Shown here piece after piece: positions 56,848 to 64,000 of a stretch of 64,000 nt of DNA. Under the pieces are notes generated by a model. The model was not told where the DNA came from, ran no database searches, and saw only the letters and a list, made by a program, of their open reading frames with translations. Location of the stretch: positions 1,798,001-1,862,000 of the forward strand of contig NZ_JAMSHT010000001.1 of the NCBI RefSeq assembly GCF_023805295.1, read 5' to 3'. Position 1 is the stretch's first letter; every line of letters starts with the position of its first letter. The translations under genes were made by a program, and so were the position numbers. Origin of the DNA: Sphingomicrobium sediminis. Lineage in GTDB: Bacteria > Pseudomonadota > Alphaproteobacteria > Sphingomonadales > Sphingomonadaceae.

Positions 56848-57366
56848 ATGCCGCCTCGCCAGACCTTCTTTACCGACGAACGCGTCGCGCATGACGAGAT
56901 GATCGCAATTCTCGAGAGATTGCCGCAGGGGAGCGGGGTCGTCTTTCGCCACGACGGGCTGCCGGGGCTCAATCGTATTCGCCTTGGGCAGAAAGTGGCT
57001 GAAATTTGCCATAGCAGAGGGCTGGTTCTGTCGGTTGCAGGGGAAGTCTCACTGGCCCACCTGCTGAATGCAAAGATGGTGCACCGGCCGGCACAAGATC
57101 CCGAAGGCCTTCCCTTCAGCCTGCCTGTCCATGACGAAGCCGAAGCGCGTGATGCGCGCGAGCGCGGCGCCGACTTGATCTACGTTTCGCCTGTCTTCGC
57201 CACGCAATCGCATCCGGGTGCGCCACATCTGGGCCTCGAACGCGCGAAGCAGCTCGCAGAAATGGCGGGATGTCCGGCCATCGCGCTAGGCGGCATGGAC
57301 GAGACGAGATTTGCTGAATTGTCGGGATTTGCCGGCTGGGCCGGCATAGGCGCATTCGCGGCCTAG
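56848..57366 (+). CDS. Thiamine phosphate synthase-like protein
   Basis: 172 residues from ATG 56848, somewhat short for ThiE (about 200-210). The pattern FFTDERV at the start, GSGVVFRHDGLPGLNRIRLGQKV in the middle (shown as GVVFRHDGLPG) and LIYVSPVFATQSHPGAPHLG with IALGGMDETRF match the ThiE TIM barrel. The usual VGQ-D and pyrophosphate-binding residues are only partly recognisable, so it may be a ThiE paralogue (TenI-like) rather than the main enzyme. Stop overlaps that of the convergent outer-membrane-type gene. Confidence 0.75.
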   Translation: MPPRQTFFTDERVAHDEMIAILERLPQGSGVVFRHDGLPGLNRIRLGQKVAEICHSRGLVLSVAGEVSLAHLLNAKMVHRPAQDPEGLPFSLPVHDEAEARDARERGADLIYVSPVFATQSHPGAPHLGLERAKQLAEMAGCPAIALGGMDETRFAELSGFAGWAGIGAFAA

Positions 57367-58136
57367 AACTTCAGCGCACCGCCAACATAGACGGCCTGGC
57401 TGTCGACCCGCGCGCCATCGGCATTAGGCACCGGCAGGCGTTCCTGATCGATGCGATAGCGAACACCGCCGGTAACGGCGATATTGCGAGTCACCTTGAT
57501 CGCACCGCCGACATCGAGCGCGTAGCTGTCGCGCGGGTTGATGGCGGGGGCCGGATCCTGGCTCTGACGATCGGCCGACACGGTCACGCGGCCTTCGAAA
57601 TCCTTGAGGTCGTAGCTGACGCCGACGCTGGCACCTTCGCGATCGACCAGCGAGGGCGCAGTGCTGCGGGTCGAACCGACTTCACCGGTGAGGCCGAAAC
57701 GCTTCCAGCCGACATCGACGCCGAGATTGTAGCTCGACTGGGTAATTTCGGTGCGCTGTCGGACCGGCTGCGTGACTTCGCTGACGCGGCGCTCGGCATT
57801 GGTCGGTCGCGGCGCGGTGCTGTCACGGCGATTCACTTCGACGCGAAGTCGCGAGTCGCGCGCTTGCGGATTGGCGGGCGTGAAGGAGAAGCTGCGGGTC
57901 CCGGGATTGCGCGAGGCATAGGCTGCGGCAAGGCGCGGATCGCCATTGGCCGGGGTAAACCCGACCGGACGCTCGACGCGCGGGCTGCGCTCACTCTCGG
58001 GATCCTGCCGATCCTGGGCCGTTGCGGGCAGGGTCGCGGCGACGATGCCGACGGCACAGACAGCGGAAAGCAGGGCCGGGCGCACCAGCGCCAAACCTTT
58101 CTCCCCCTCTGTAAATGTGCACCCTGTTTGCATCAT
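57363..58136 (-). CDS. Exported beta-rich outer-membrane-type protein, unknown function
   Basis: 257 residues from the ATG at 58136, which has AGGAG five bases upstream. Signal peptide with core LLSAVCAVGIVAATLPATAQ. A disordered, Arg/Pro/Glu-rich stretch (40-125) precedes alternating strands such as YNLGVDVGWKRFGLTGEVG and AVYVGGALKF. The final Phe is typical of outer-membrane beta barrels, though the barrel would be small (about 8 strands). No family recognised. The very long antisense frame covering leuS is not part of it. Confidence 0.72.
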   Translation of the reverse strand: MMQTGCTFTEGEKGLALVRPALLSAVCAVGIVAATLPATAQDRQDPESERSPRVERPVGFTPANGDPRLAAAYASRNPGTRSFSFTPANPQARDSRLRVEVNRRDSTAPRPTNAERRVSEVTQPVRQRTEITQSSYNLGVDVGWKRFGLTGEVGSTRSTAPSLVDREGASVGVSYDLKDFEGRVTVSADRQSQDPAPAINPRDSYALDVGGAIKVTRNIAVTGGVRYRIDQERLPVPNADGARVDSQAVYVGGALKF

Positions 58137-58209
58137 TTCGACTCCTGAACCCGCGATACATAACTTAGGTTGCATGGCATTGGAATGAATTGCAGAAGCA
58201 CTGTTCCAT

Positions 58210-58311
58210 TTATCCACAGGCTGTGTCGATTCATACACAATCGGAATGCGGCGACATGCGCTCTTCACAAGGCGGCACGCTGCGTCTAACCCTGGGGACA
58301 AGTTTTTCACA
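58210..58311. other. DnaA-box cluster in divergent intergenic region
   Basis: A perfect DnaA box TTATCCACA at 58210-58218 is followed by weaker matches: TCATACACA at 58231, a TGGGGACAA resembling the reverse box near 58294 and TTTTTCACA at 58303. The 189-base gap 58137-58325 lies between divergent genes and 5.5 kb from parAB. It may be part of an origin region or a DnaA titration/regulatory site. Confidence 0.45.
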
Positions 58312-58325
58312 GTGAGGTTCACGTC

Positions 58326-58766
58326 ATGAAATCGCCCCTTCTCGCGACCGGAATTGCCGGTGCGGCGCTTGCTCTTTCCTCCTGCGGTGGCGGCAACAAT
58401 GTCGCTCCCGTGGCGATGGCGCCGGCGGACATGACCCAGATCGGGGTCAACGCCTTCCTCTGGCAGGCGGCGGTCGACACCTTGTCCTTCGCTCCGCTGC
58501 TGCAGGCGAACTCGTCGGACGGCATCGTGCTCACCGACTGGTATTCGAGCCCGGGTGCACCCAACGAGCGGATCAAGGTCACCGCGGCGATCCTCGATGC
58601 GCAGCTGCGCGCCGATGCCATCCGCGTCACCGCGATCAAGCAGGTCAATCAGAACGGCAATTGGGTCGAGGCGCCGGTCACCGCCGCCACCGTCCAGAAG
58701 CTGGAAGACATCATCCTGACCCGCGCCCGCGACATTCGCCGCACGACCATCGCACCCGCAGGATAA
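58326..58766 (+). CDS. DUF3576 lipoprotein
   Basis: 146 residues. Signal peptide and lipobox (LSSC near residue 20). The domain has IGVNAFLWQAAVDTLSF, the DWYS motif (TDWYSSPGAPNERIKV) and a C-terminal LEDIILTRARDIR typical of DUF3576. In alphaproteobacteria this gene is regularly found just before leuS and lptE, suggesting an envelope role. 3-base gap to leuS. Confidence 0.88.
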   Translation: MKSPLLATGIAGAALALSSCGGGNNVAPVAMAPADMTQIGVNAFLWQAAVDTLSFAPLLQANSSDGIVLTDWYSSPGAPNERIKVTAAILDAQLRADAIRVTAIKQVNQNGNWVEAPVTAATVQKLEDIILTRARDIRRTTIAPAG

Positions 58767-58769
58767 TCG

Positions 58770-61292
58770 ATGACCGAGCGCTTCGACGCGGCCGCAGCCC
58801 AGAAACGCTGGCAGGATCGTTGGGAAGCGGAGGGCACGTTCCACGCCGGTGACGATCCGGCCAAGCCCAAGGCCTATATCCTTGAGATGTTCCCCTATCC
58901 GTCGGGGCGCATCCATATGGGCCACGTCCGCAATTACACGATGGGTGACGTCCTCGCGCGCTACAAGCGCATGAAGGGCTTCGACGTCCTGCACCCCATG
59001 GGGTGGGACGCGTTCGGCATGCCCGCCGAAAATGCCGCGATGGAGCGCAAGGTCCATCCGGGCACATGGACCTACCAGAATATCGACGCGATGCGCGGGC
59101 AGTTGAAACGGCTCGGCTTCGCGCTCGACTGGAGCCGCGAGCTCGCCACCTGCGACCCCGAATATTACGGGCACGAACAGGCGCTGTTCCTCGACCTGCT
59201 CGATGCCGGCCTCGTCTATCGCAAGGAGAGCGAGGTCAATTGGGACCCGGTCGACATGACCGTGCTTGCCAACGAACAGGTGATCGACGGCAAGGGTTGG
59301 CGCTCGGGCGCCCCGGTCGAGCGCAAGAAACTGAGCCAATGGTTCTTCCGCATCACCAAGTTCGCCGACGAGCTGCTCGAAGGTCTCGGCACGCTGGATC
59401 GCTGGCCCGAAAAGGTCCGGCTGATGCAGGAAAACTGGATCGGCAAGAGCCAGGGCCTCGAATTCTCCTTCGACCTCGACGAGGCCAAAGGCGGGATCGA
59501 GGATGTGCGCGTCTTCACCACGCGTCCCGACACCATTTTCGGATCGAGCTTCGTCGCCATTGCGGCCGACCATCCGCTGGCACAGGCGATCGCTGCGGAT
59601 AATCCCGAAGCCGCCGCCTTCATCGAGAAGGTGAAGAAGGGCGGCACCAGTGCGGCTGAGATCGAGACGCAGGAGAAGGAAGGCTACAATACCGGCATCG
59701 GCGCGGTGCATCCGCTCGATCCGGAATGGAAGCTTCCCGTCTTCATCGCCAATTTCGTCCTGATGGATTACGGCACCGGCGCCGTCTTCGGCGTGCCCGC
59801 GCACGACCAGCGCGACTTCGAATTTGCCAGCAAATATGGCCTGCCCATCAACCGCGTCGTCGCGCCCTCGACCGAAGAGGCCGACAAGCCGGTTGGCGAC
59901 GAGGCCGACACGGATCCCGGTGTCGCGGTCAATTCGCGCTTCCTCGACGGCATGGACACGGAGGCCGCCAAGGCCGCCATCGTCGAACGCGCCGAAAAGG
60001 AAGGCTGGGGCGAGGGACAGACTGTGTTCCGCCTGCGCGACTGGGGCGTCAGCCGCCAGCGTTATTGGGGCACGCCCATCCCGATCATCCATTGCGACAG
60101 CTGTGGTCCGGTCGGCGTCCCGCGCGACCAACTCCCGGTCAAGCTGCCCGAGGATGTCAGCTTCGACATTCCGGGCAACCCGCTCGACCGTCACGAGACG
60201 TGGAAGCATGTCGACTGCCCCGAATGCGGCGGCAAGGCGCGGCGCGAGACCGACACGCTCGACACGTTCGTGGATTCCTCTTGGTATTTCATGCGCTTCG
60301 CCAGCCAGCCCGAAGGCGAGCCCTTCGCCGAAGACGAGGTCAATCGCTGGCTCGCGGTCGATCAATATATTGGCGGCGTCGAGCATGCGATCCTGCACCT
60401 GCTCTATGCGCGCTTCATTACCCGCGCGCTCGCTTCGATCGGCAAGGTCGGTGTAAAGGAGCCTTTCGCCGGCCTGTTCACGCAGGGCATGGTGACCCAC
60501 GAAACCTACAAGAGCCTGGACGGTCGCTGGCTCGGGCCCGATGAAATTGGCGTCGGCGAGGACGGCATGATGGTCGAACTCGCCACCAAGACCGAGATCG
60601 AACGCGGCCGCGTCGAGAAAATGTCCAAGTCCAAGCGCAACGTGGTCGATCCCGATCCGATGGTCGAACGCTATGGCGTCGATGCGGTGCGCTGGTTCAT
60701 GCTCTCCGACAGCCCACCCGAACGCGACCTCGAATGGTCGGAAGGCGGCATCGAGGGCGCCAACCGTTTTGTCCAGCGTGTCTGGAAGCTGGCCGGCACC
60801 GTCCGCACCGGCGAAGGCGAGGACAAGGCGCTCGACCGCAAGCGGCACCAGGCCATCGCGGCTGTCACCGATGCAATCGAGAATCTCCAGTTCAACAAGG
60901 CCATCGCGGCGCTTTACGAGCTGGTCGGTACGATCGAAAAAGCCCAGAATTCCGCCACGCGCGATGACGTCATCGATACTATGCTTTTGCTCGTCGAGCC
61001 AATGGCGCCCCATCTTGCGGAAGAGGCTCATGCGATGCGCGGCGGGGCGCAAATGCTCGCCACGTCGGCTTGGCCCACGCACGACCCGTCCAAGCTGGTC
61101 GAGGATGAGGCGACGATCGTAGTCCAGGTCAACGGCAAGCTGCGCGACAAGATGATCGTGCCGCGGGGGATGGCCAAGGATGAGGTGGAAGCCAAGGCAC
61201 TGGGCCTCGAGAAGATCCGGGCGCAGCTTGGCGGAAATGCACCCAAGAAGGTGATCGTGGTGCCTGATCGACTGGTGAATATCGTCGCATGA
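58770..61292 (+). CDS. leuS: Leucyl-tRNA synthetase
   Basis: 840 residues. The HIGH-type motif is [13 protein letters not shown] near residue 47 and KMSKSKRN near 617. The CP1 editing domain has [11 protein letters not shown] and [16 protein letters not shown], so proofreading residues are present. Zinc-type Cys pairs CDSC and CPECG lie at about 445 and 485. It charges tRNA-Leu. Stop overlaps the lptE start (ATGA). Confidence 0.98.
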   Translation: MTERFDAAAAQKRWQDRWEAEGTFHAGDDPAKPKAYILEMFPYPSGRIHMGHVRNYTMGDVLARYKRMKGFDVLHPMGWDAFGMPAENAAMERKVHPGTWTYQNIDAMRGQLKRLGFALDWSRELATCDPEYYGHEQALFLDLLDAGLVYRKESEVNWDPVDMTVLANEQVIDGKGWRSGAPVERKKLSQWFFRITKFADELLEGLGTLDRWPEKVRLMQENWIGKSQGLEFSFDLDEAKGGIEDVRVFTTRPDTIFGSSFVAIAADHPLAQAIAADNPEAAAFIEKVKKGGTSAAEIETQEKEGYNTGIGAVHPLDPEWKLPVFIANFVLMDYGTGAVFGVPAHDQRDFEFASKYGLPINRVVAPSTEEADKPVGDEADTDPGVAVNSRFLDGMDTEAAKAAIVERAEKEGWGEGQTVFRLRDWGVSRQRYWGTPIPIIHCDSCGPVGVPRDQLPVKLPEDVSFDIPGNPLDRHETWKHVDCPECGGKARRETDTLDTFVDSSWYFMRFASQPEGEPFAEDEVNRWLAVDQYIGGVEHAILHLLYARFITRALASIGKVGVKEPFAGLFTQGMVTHETYKSLDGRWLGPDEIGVGEDGMMVELATKTEIERGRVEKMSKSKRNVVDPDPMVERYGVDAVRWFMLSDSPPERDLEWSEGGIEGANRFVQRVWKLAGTVRTGEGEDKALDRKRHQAIAAVTDAIENLQFNKAIAALYELVGTIEKAQNSATRDDVIDTMLLLVEPMAPHLAEEAHAMRGGAQMLATSAWPTHDPSKLVEDEATIVVQVNGKLRDKMIVPRGMAKDEVEAKALGLEKIRAQLGGNAPKKVIVVPDRLVNIVA

Positions 61293-61789
61293 AACGACTC
61301 GCCGCCCTCATGATCCTTGCCGCACCGCTTCTGGCATCATGCGGGCTGCGGCCGCTCTATGCCGACCCTTCGGTGGGCTCGCCGATCGGATCGCTCGAGC
61401 AGATCGTCGTGGGCCCGATCGACGAACGTGCAGGCTGGCTGCTGCGCAATGCCCTTGTCGACCGCCTTTCGGGGCCGGAAAATGTCGCCGAGCCGCGCTA
61501 TCGTCTCGATGTGCGGATCGACGACGAGATTACACGCTTCGGGCTGCGCGGTGACGCGGGCGCAACACGTGAGCGCCGAACCCTGCGTGCGCGCTACCAG
61601 TTGGTCGACCTCGCTACCGGGGAAACCTTGCTCGACGCGACAGCGGGCAGCGATGCCGGTATCGACATTACCAGTTCGGAATATGCCACGCTGGCCGCCG
61701 AACAGACGGCCGTCGAACGACTTGCAGCGGAAGTCGCCGACGACATGGTCGCGCGGCTCGCCCTCTATTTCCGCCGGTCGGCCGAGTGA
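61289..61789 (+). CDS. lptE: LPS-assembly lipoprotein LptE
   Basis: 166 residues. Signal peptide and lipobox LLASC followed by GLRPLYAD, the signature N-terminus of alphaproteobacterial LptE (GlrPLY). With LptD it places lipopolysaccharide in the outer membrane. It overlaps leuS and holA by 4 bases each, the standard leuS-lptE-holA order. Confidence 0.93.
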   Translation: MKRLAALMILAAPLLASCGLRPLYADPSVGSPIGSLEQIVVGPIDERAGWLLRNALVDRLSGPENVAEPRYRLDVRIDDEITRFGLRGDAGATRERRTLRARYQLVDLATGETLLDATAGSDAGIDITSSEYATLAAEQTAVERLAAEVADDMVARLALYFRRSAE

Positions 61790-62796
61790 AGGCGAAATCC
61801 AACGAATTTGGCCGTTTTCTGAGCGGAAACGCCGCTCCCCTCCGGCTCTATCTCTTCTATGGCGTGGATGATGCAGGCTCGTCGGCGCTGGCCGGCAAAC
61901 TGGCCTCCTCGCTCGAGGGCGAGAAAGAAATGCTAGACCCCAACGGATTGAAATCGGATCCGGGCAAGCTGGTCGACGAGGCTGCTGGAGCAGGCCTATT
62001 CGGCGACAAGAAGATTCTGTGGATTGAGCCGGTAGGCAACGAATTTCATCCCGCCGCAGAGGCCCTGTTGGGCGCGCCTGCAACCGAGCATCCCGTCATC
62101 GCCATCGCTGGCAACCTTACGCGCGCCAGCAAGCTGCTGAAACTCATCGAGCCGCATCAGGAAGCCATTTCAGTCATCAGCTACGCGCCCAGCGCGCGCG
62201 ATATCGAACGCGATATCGAACAGATGCTCGGCGAAGAGGGTCTGCGAGCGGAAGCTGGCGTGGCGCAGCGCCTGGCGGCTTCCTGCGACCTCAACCGCAT
62301 GATTGCCCGGCGCGAGATCGAGAAGGCCAAGCTCTACGTGGGCGAAGGCAGCCTACTCGATCACGAAGTGCTGGACGCGATCGGGGCCGATTATGGCGAG
62401 ACCCAATGGCTCGCGGTCGGTGATGCTGCAATGGATGGCGATCTCGACGCGGTAGAGCAGGCATTATGTGCGCTGTCTCCCCAGGCATCCGAAGCAACAC
62501 CATTGCTTCGAGCCCTGCAACGCCGCATCCAGCAGCTGGCCCCGATGAGTGCGCGTATCGCCGGGGGTGAACGCCTCGACCAGGTCATTGCATCGCAGGG
62601 TAAGGTGTTGTTTTGGAAGGACAAACCCTTGATCCAGCGCCTGCTGCGCCGCTGGTCTGCACCGGCATTGGCGCGGCTCGCTGAGCGGGTCGCAGATGCC
62701 GAGCGCAAGGTCATGCTGGAGCCCGGCGCGCGACGCGCTGCCCTGGGCGAGGAACTGTTGGCGATCGCGCGAGCGAGCCGGCGGATGGCGCGCTAA
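61786..62796 (+). CDS. holA: DNA polymerase III delta subunit
   Basis: 336 residues from a GTG overlapping the lptE stop. LYLFYGVDDAGSSALAGKL replaces the usual FLLYGPDEGLxxE pattern (the P-loop is degenerate as expected in delta). LNRMIAR-EIEKAKLYVG (as LNRMIARREIEKAKLY) and the late AERKVM are family features. It loads the beta clamp with the other clamp-loader subunits. Stop overlaps that of the convergent parB. Confidence 0.93.
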   Translation: MKAKSNEFGRFLSGNAAPLRLYLFYGVDDAGSSALAGKLASSLEGEKEMLDPNGLKSDPGKLVDEAAGAGLFGDKKILWIEPVGNEFHPAAEALLGAPATEHPVIAIAGNLTRASKLLKLIEPHQEAISVISYAPSARDIERDIEQMLGEEGLRAEAGVAQRLAASCDLNRMIARREIEKAKLYVGEGSLLDHEVLDAIGADYGETQWLAVGDAAMDGDLDAVEQALCALSPQASEATPLLRALQRRIQQLAPMSARIAGGERLDQVIASQGKVLFWKDKPLIQRLLRRWSAPALARLAERVADAERKVMLEPGARRAALGEELLAIARASRRMAR

Positions 62797-63647
62797 ATCT
62801 GTTCGCCCGTCAGGCGCTGACAGATCAGGTCGAGCTGATCGAGCGTGCGATAGCTGAGCTGCACTTTGCCGCCATTCTTGCCATGGGCCACCTTGACCTT
62901 GAGTCCCAGAAGGTCGCCAAGCTGCCGTTCCAGCGCTTCGATATCGGGATTTCCTGCCGACGACGACGCTGACGACGAGCTTTGCGCTCCTTTCGGCCCG
63001 CTCTTCACCAGCTTTTCAGTCTCGCGGACGGAGAGGCCTTGCGAAATGACCTGCTTCGCCAATGCCACGGCTTCGTCGGCACCGATTAGCGCGCGCGCAT
63101 GGCCCATGCTGAGGTCACCATCGATCAACATCGACTGCACATCTTCGGGAAGGTCCAGTAGGCGAACAAGATTGGCGACATGGCTGCGCGACTTGCCAAC
63201 GATACGGCCGATATCGGCCTGGCTATGACCATATTGATCGGCGAGCGCGGCATAGGCCTTGGCTTCTTCCAGCGCGTTCAAATCCTCGCGCTGCACATTT
63301 TCGATCAGCGCCAGCTCGGCCGTATTGCCATCGTCACTGTCGCGAATAATCGCTGGGATTTCATGGAGTTGCGCCTGCTGCGCAGCACGCCACCGACGTT
63401 CGCCGGCAATGATCTGATAGCCACCATCATGGTTACGAACGAGGATCGGCTGCAGCACGCCACGCTCGGCAATCGATTGGGCCAATTCTTCAAGCGCACC
63501 TTCATCGAAATGGCGACGCGGTTGGTCGGGATTGGGCGATATCTTGTCGATCGGCAGCGTCGCCACGCCACCGCGAGCATTGTCGGCCTGCTTGCCGTCT
63601 TCGATCAACGCGGACAGGCCGCGACCGAGACCTACGGGACGTTTCAT
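62793..63647 (-). CDS. parB: Chromosome-partitioning protein ParB
   Basis: 284 residues from MKRPVGLGRGLSALI. Boxes I-III are intact: IDKISPNPDQPRRHFD, GERRWRAAQ with the CTPase-type ENVQREDLN, and the helix-turn-helix YGHSQADIGRIVGKSRSHVANLVRLL. A Ser-rich linker (about 215-225) leads to the dimerisation domain. It binds parS and spreads as a CTP-dependent clamp. One-base overlap with the parA stop. Confidence 0.96.
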   Translation of the reverse strand: MKRPVGLGRGLSALIEDGKQADNARGGVATLPIDKISPNPDQPRRHFDEGALEELAQSIAERGVLQPILVRNHDGGYQIIAGERRWRAAQQAQLHEIPAIIRDSDDGNTAELALIENVQREDLNALEEAKAYAALADQYGHSQADIGRIVGKSRSHVANLVRLLDLPEDVQSMLIDGDLSMGHARALIGADEAVALAKQVISQGLSVRETEKLVKSGPKGAQSSSSASSSAGNPDIEALERQLGDLLGLKVKVAHGKNGGKVQLSYRTLDQLDLICQRLTGEQI

Positions 63648-64000
63648 CAGGCAGCCTCCGCCGGTGCGAGATTGGGCAGTCGGCCGATCACCTCGCGGGC
63701 AAGCTTGAGATAAGCCGCGCTTCCTGGGCATTTCATGTCGTAAACGAGGGCTGGCAGGCCGTGACTCGGGGCTTCGGAAACACGCACGTTGCGAGGGACA
63801 ACCGTGTCGAGCACCTTGTCACCAAGACACGCCCGGACATCGTCTGCGACATGCTGAGAGAGTTTGTTGCGGCGATCGTACATGGTGAGGGCAATGCCGA
63901 GGATCGAGAGGTCGGGATTGGCGCTCGCAGACACGCGTTCGACAGTCTTGAGCAGCTGCGATAGGCCTTCAAGCGCAAAAAACTCGGTCTGCAGCGGGAC
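63647..64000 (-). CDS. parA: Chromosome-partitioning ATPase ParA (5' partial)
   Basis: Only the C-terminal 117 residues are in the window; the frame continues past the right edge. The visible part includes PLQTEFFALEGLSQLL, ILGIALTMYDRRN, FDTVVPRNVRVSEAPSHGLP-type VVPRNVRVSEAPSHG and PALVYDMKCPGSAAYLKLA, all standard for ParA/Soj. It forms a gradient that moves ParB-bound origins. Walker motifs are outside the window. Confidence 0.95.
   Translation of the reverse strand, partial: VPLQTEFFALEGLSQLLKTVERVSASANPDLSILGIALTMYDRRNKLSQHVADDVRACLGDKVLDTVVPRNVRVSEAPSHGLPALVYDMKCPGSAAYLKLAREVIGRLPNLAPAEAA

Noticed and set aside
58137..61082. Very long antisense reading frame covering most of leuS on the minus strand
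   Set aside because: It mirrors leuS codon structure, as expected in high-GC DNA, and has no recognisable domain; only its last 257 codons, outside leuS, form a real gene.
62793..64000. parS site near parAB
   Set aside because: No TGTTTCACGTGAAACA-like palindrome was noticed in the visible part; it may lie outside the window.

Overview
This 64 kb window is a contiguous, densely coded stretch of a bacterial chromosome with high G+C. It carries about 64 protein genes, one tRNA and very little non-coding DNA; no gap between genes exceeds 300 bases. The gene content points to an alphaproteobacterium of the order Sphingomonadales. Indicators are an rsmB-like/rpe/heparinase/purH cluster, the DUF3576-leuS-lptE-holA block facing parB-parA, a complex-I-type zf-CHCC protein, an SDHAF4-type assembly factor and an FnrL-type regulator. 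I could not run a database search, so this placement is an inference. I saw no insertion sequences, phage genes, CRISPR arrays or rRNA.

Layout. Bases 1-9.7 kb: the end of an ATM1-type ABC exporter, a small lipoprotein, an unusually low-GC orphan gene coupled to a HerA-like ATPase, recQ, and a zinc-finger/tldD/DUF2007 operon with a secreted serine hydrolase. 9.7-13.4 kb: ABC ATPase-nadB-fnr operon, a small membrane protein and an FNR-type box. 13.5-23.2 kb: polA, a polysaccharide flippase, purH, heparinase-like, rpe, rsmB-like and SDHAF4. 23.3-31.7 kb: gpsA-tsaD, hemC-hemD and a membrane-anchored partner, a penicillin-binding-type hydrolase, a prolyl-hydroxylase-like dioxygenase, a histidinol-phosphatase-type enzyme and a flavoprotein.

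31.7-46.3 kb is the most interesting part. Two complete amino-acid operons stand back to back. Leftward runs a TrpR-family regulator followed by hisG-hisD-hisCB-hisH-hisA-hisF-hisIE. Rightward runs a Trp-codon attenuator leader followed by aroF-trpE-trpG-trpD-trpCF-trpB-trpA. Every junction is overlapping or within about 10 bases. The gene order, the fused HisIE and TrpCF, the long-form HisG, and above all a HisC-HisB(dehydratase) fusion are not what is expected of alphaproteobacteria. I infer acquisition or re-assembly of whole-pathway operons. The separate IMPase-type phosphatase at 29.8 kb probably supplies the one histidine step absent from the operon.

46.3-64 kb: a secreted protein, a DUF421 membrane protein, tRNA-Gly, a CnoX-like thioredoxin, a LON-substrate-domain protein, a UbiH-type hydroxylase, ftsK, a LolA-like carrier, xth, ribA, yggS, a ThiE-like gene and an outer-membrane-type protein. 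An intergenic region with a perfect DnaA box follows. The window ends with DUF3576-leuS-lptE-holA against parB-parA, a chromosome-partition neighbourhood usually close to the replication origin.
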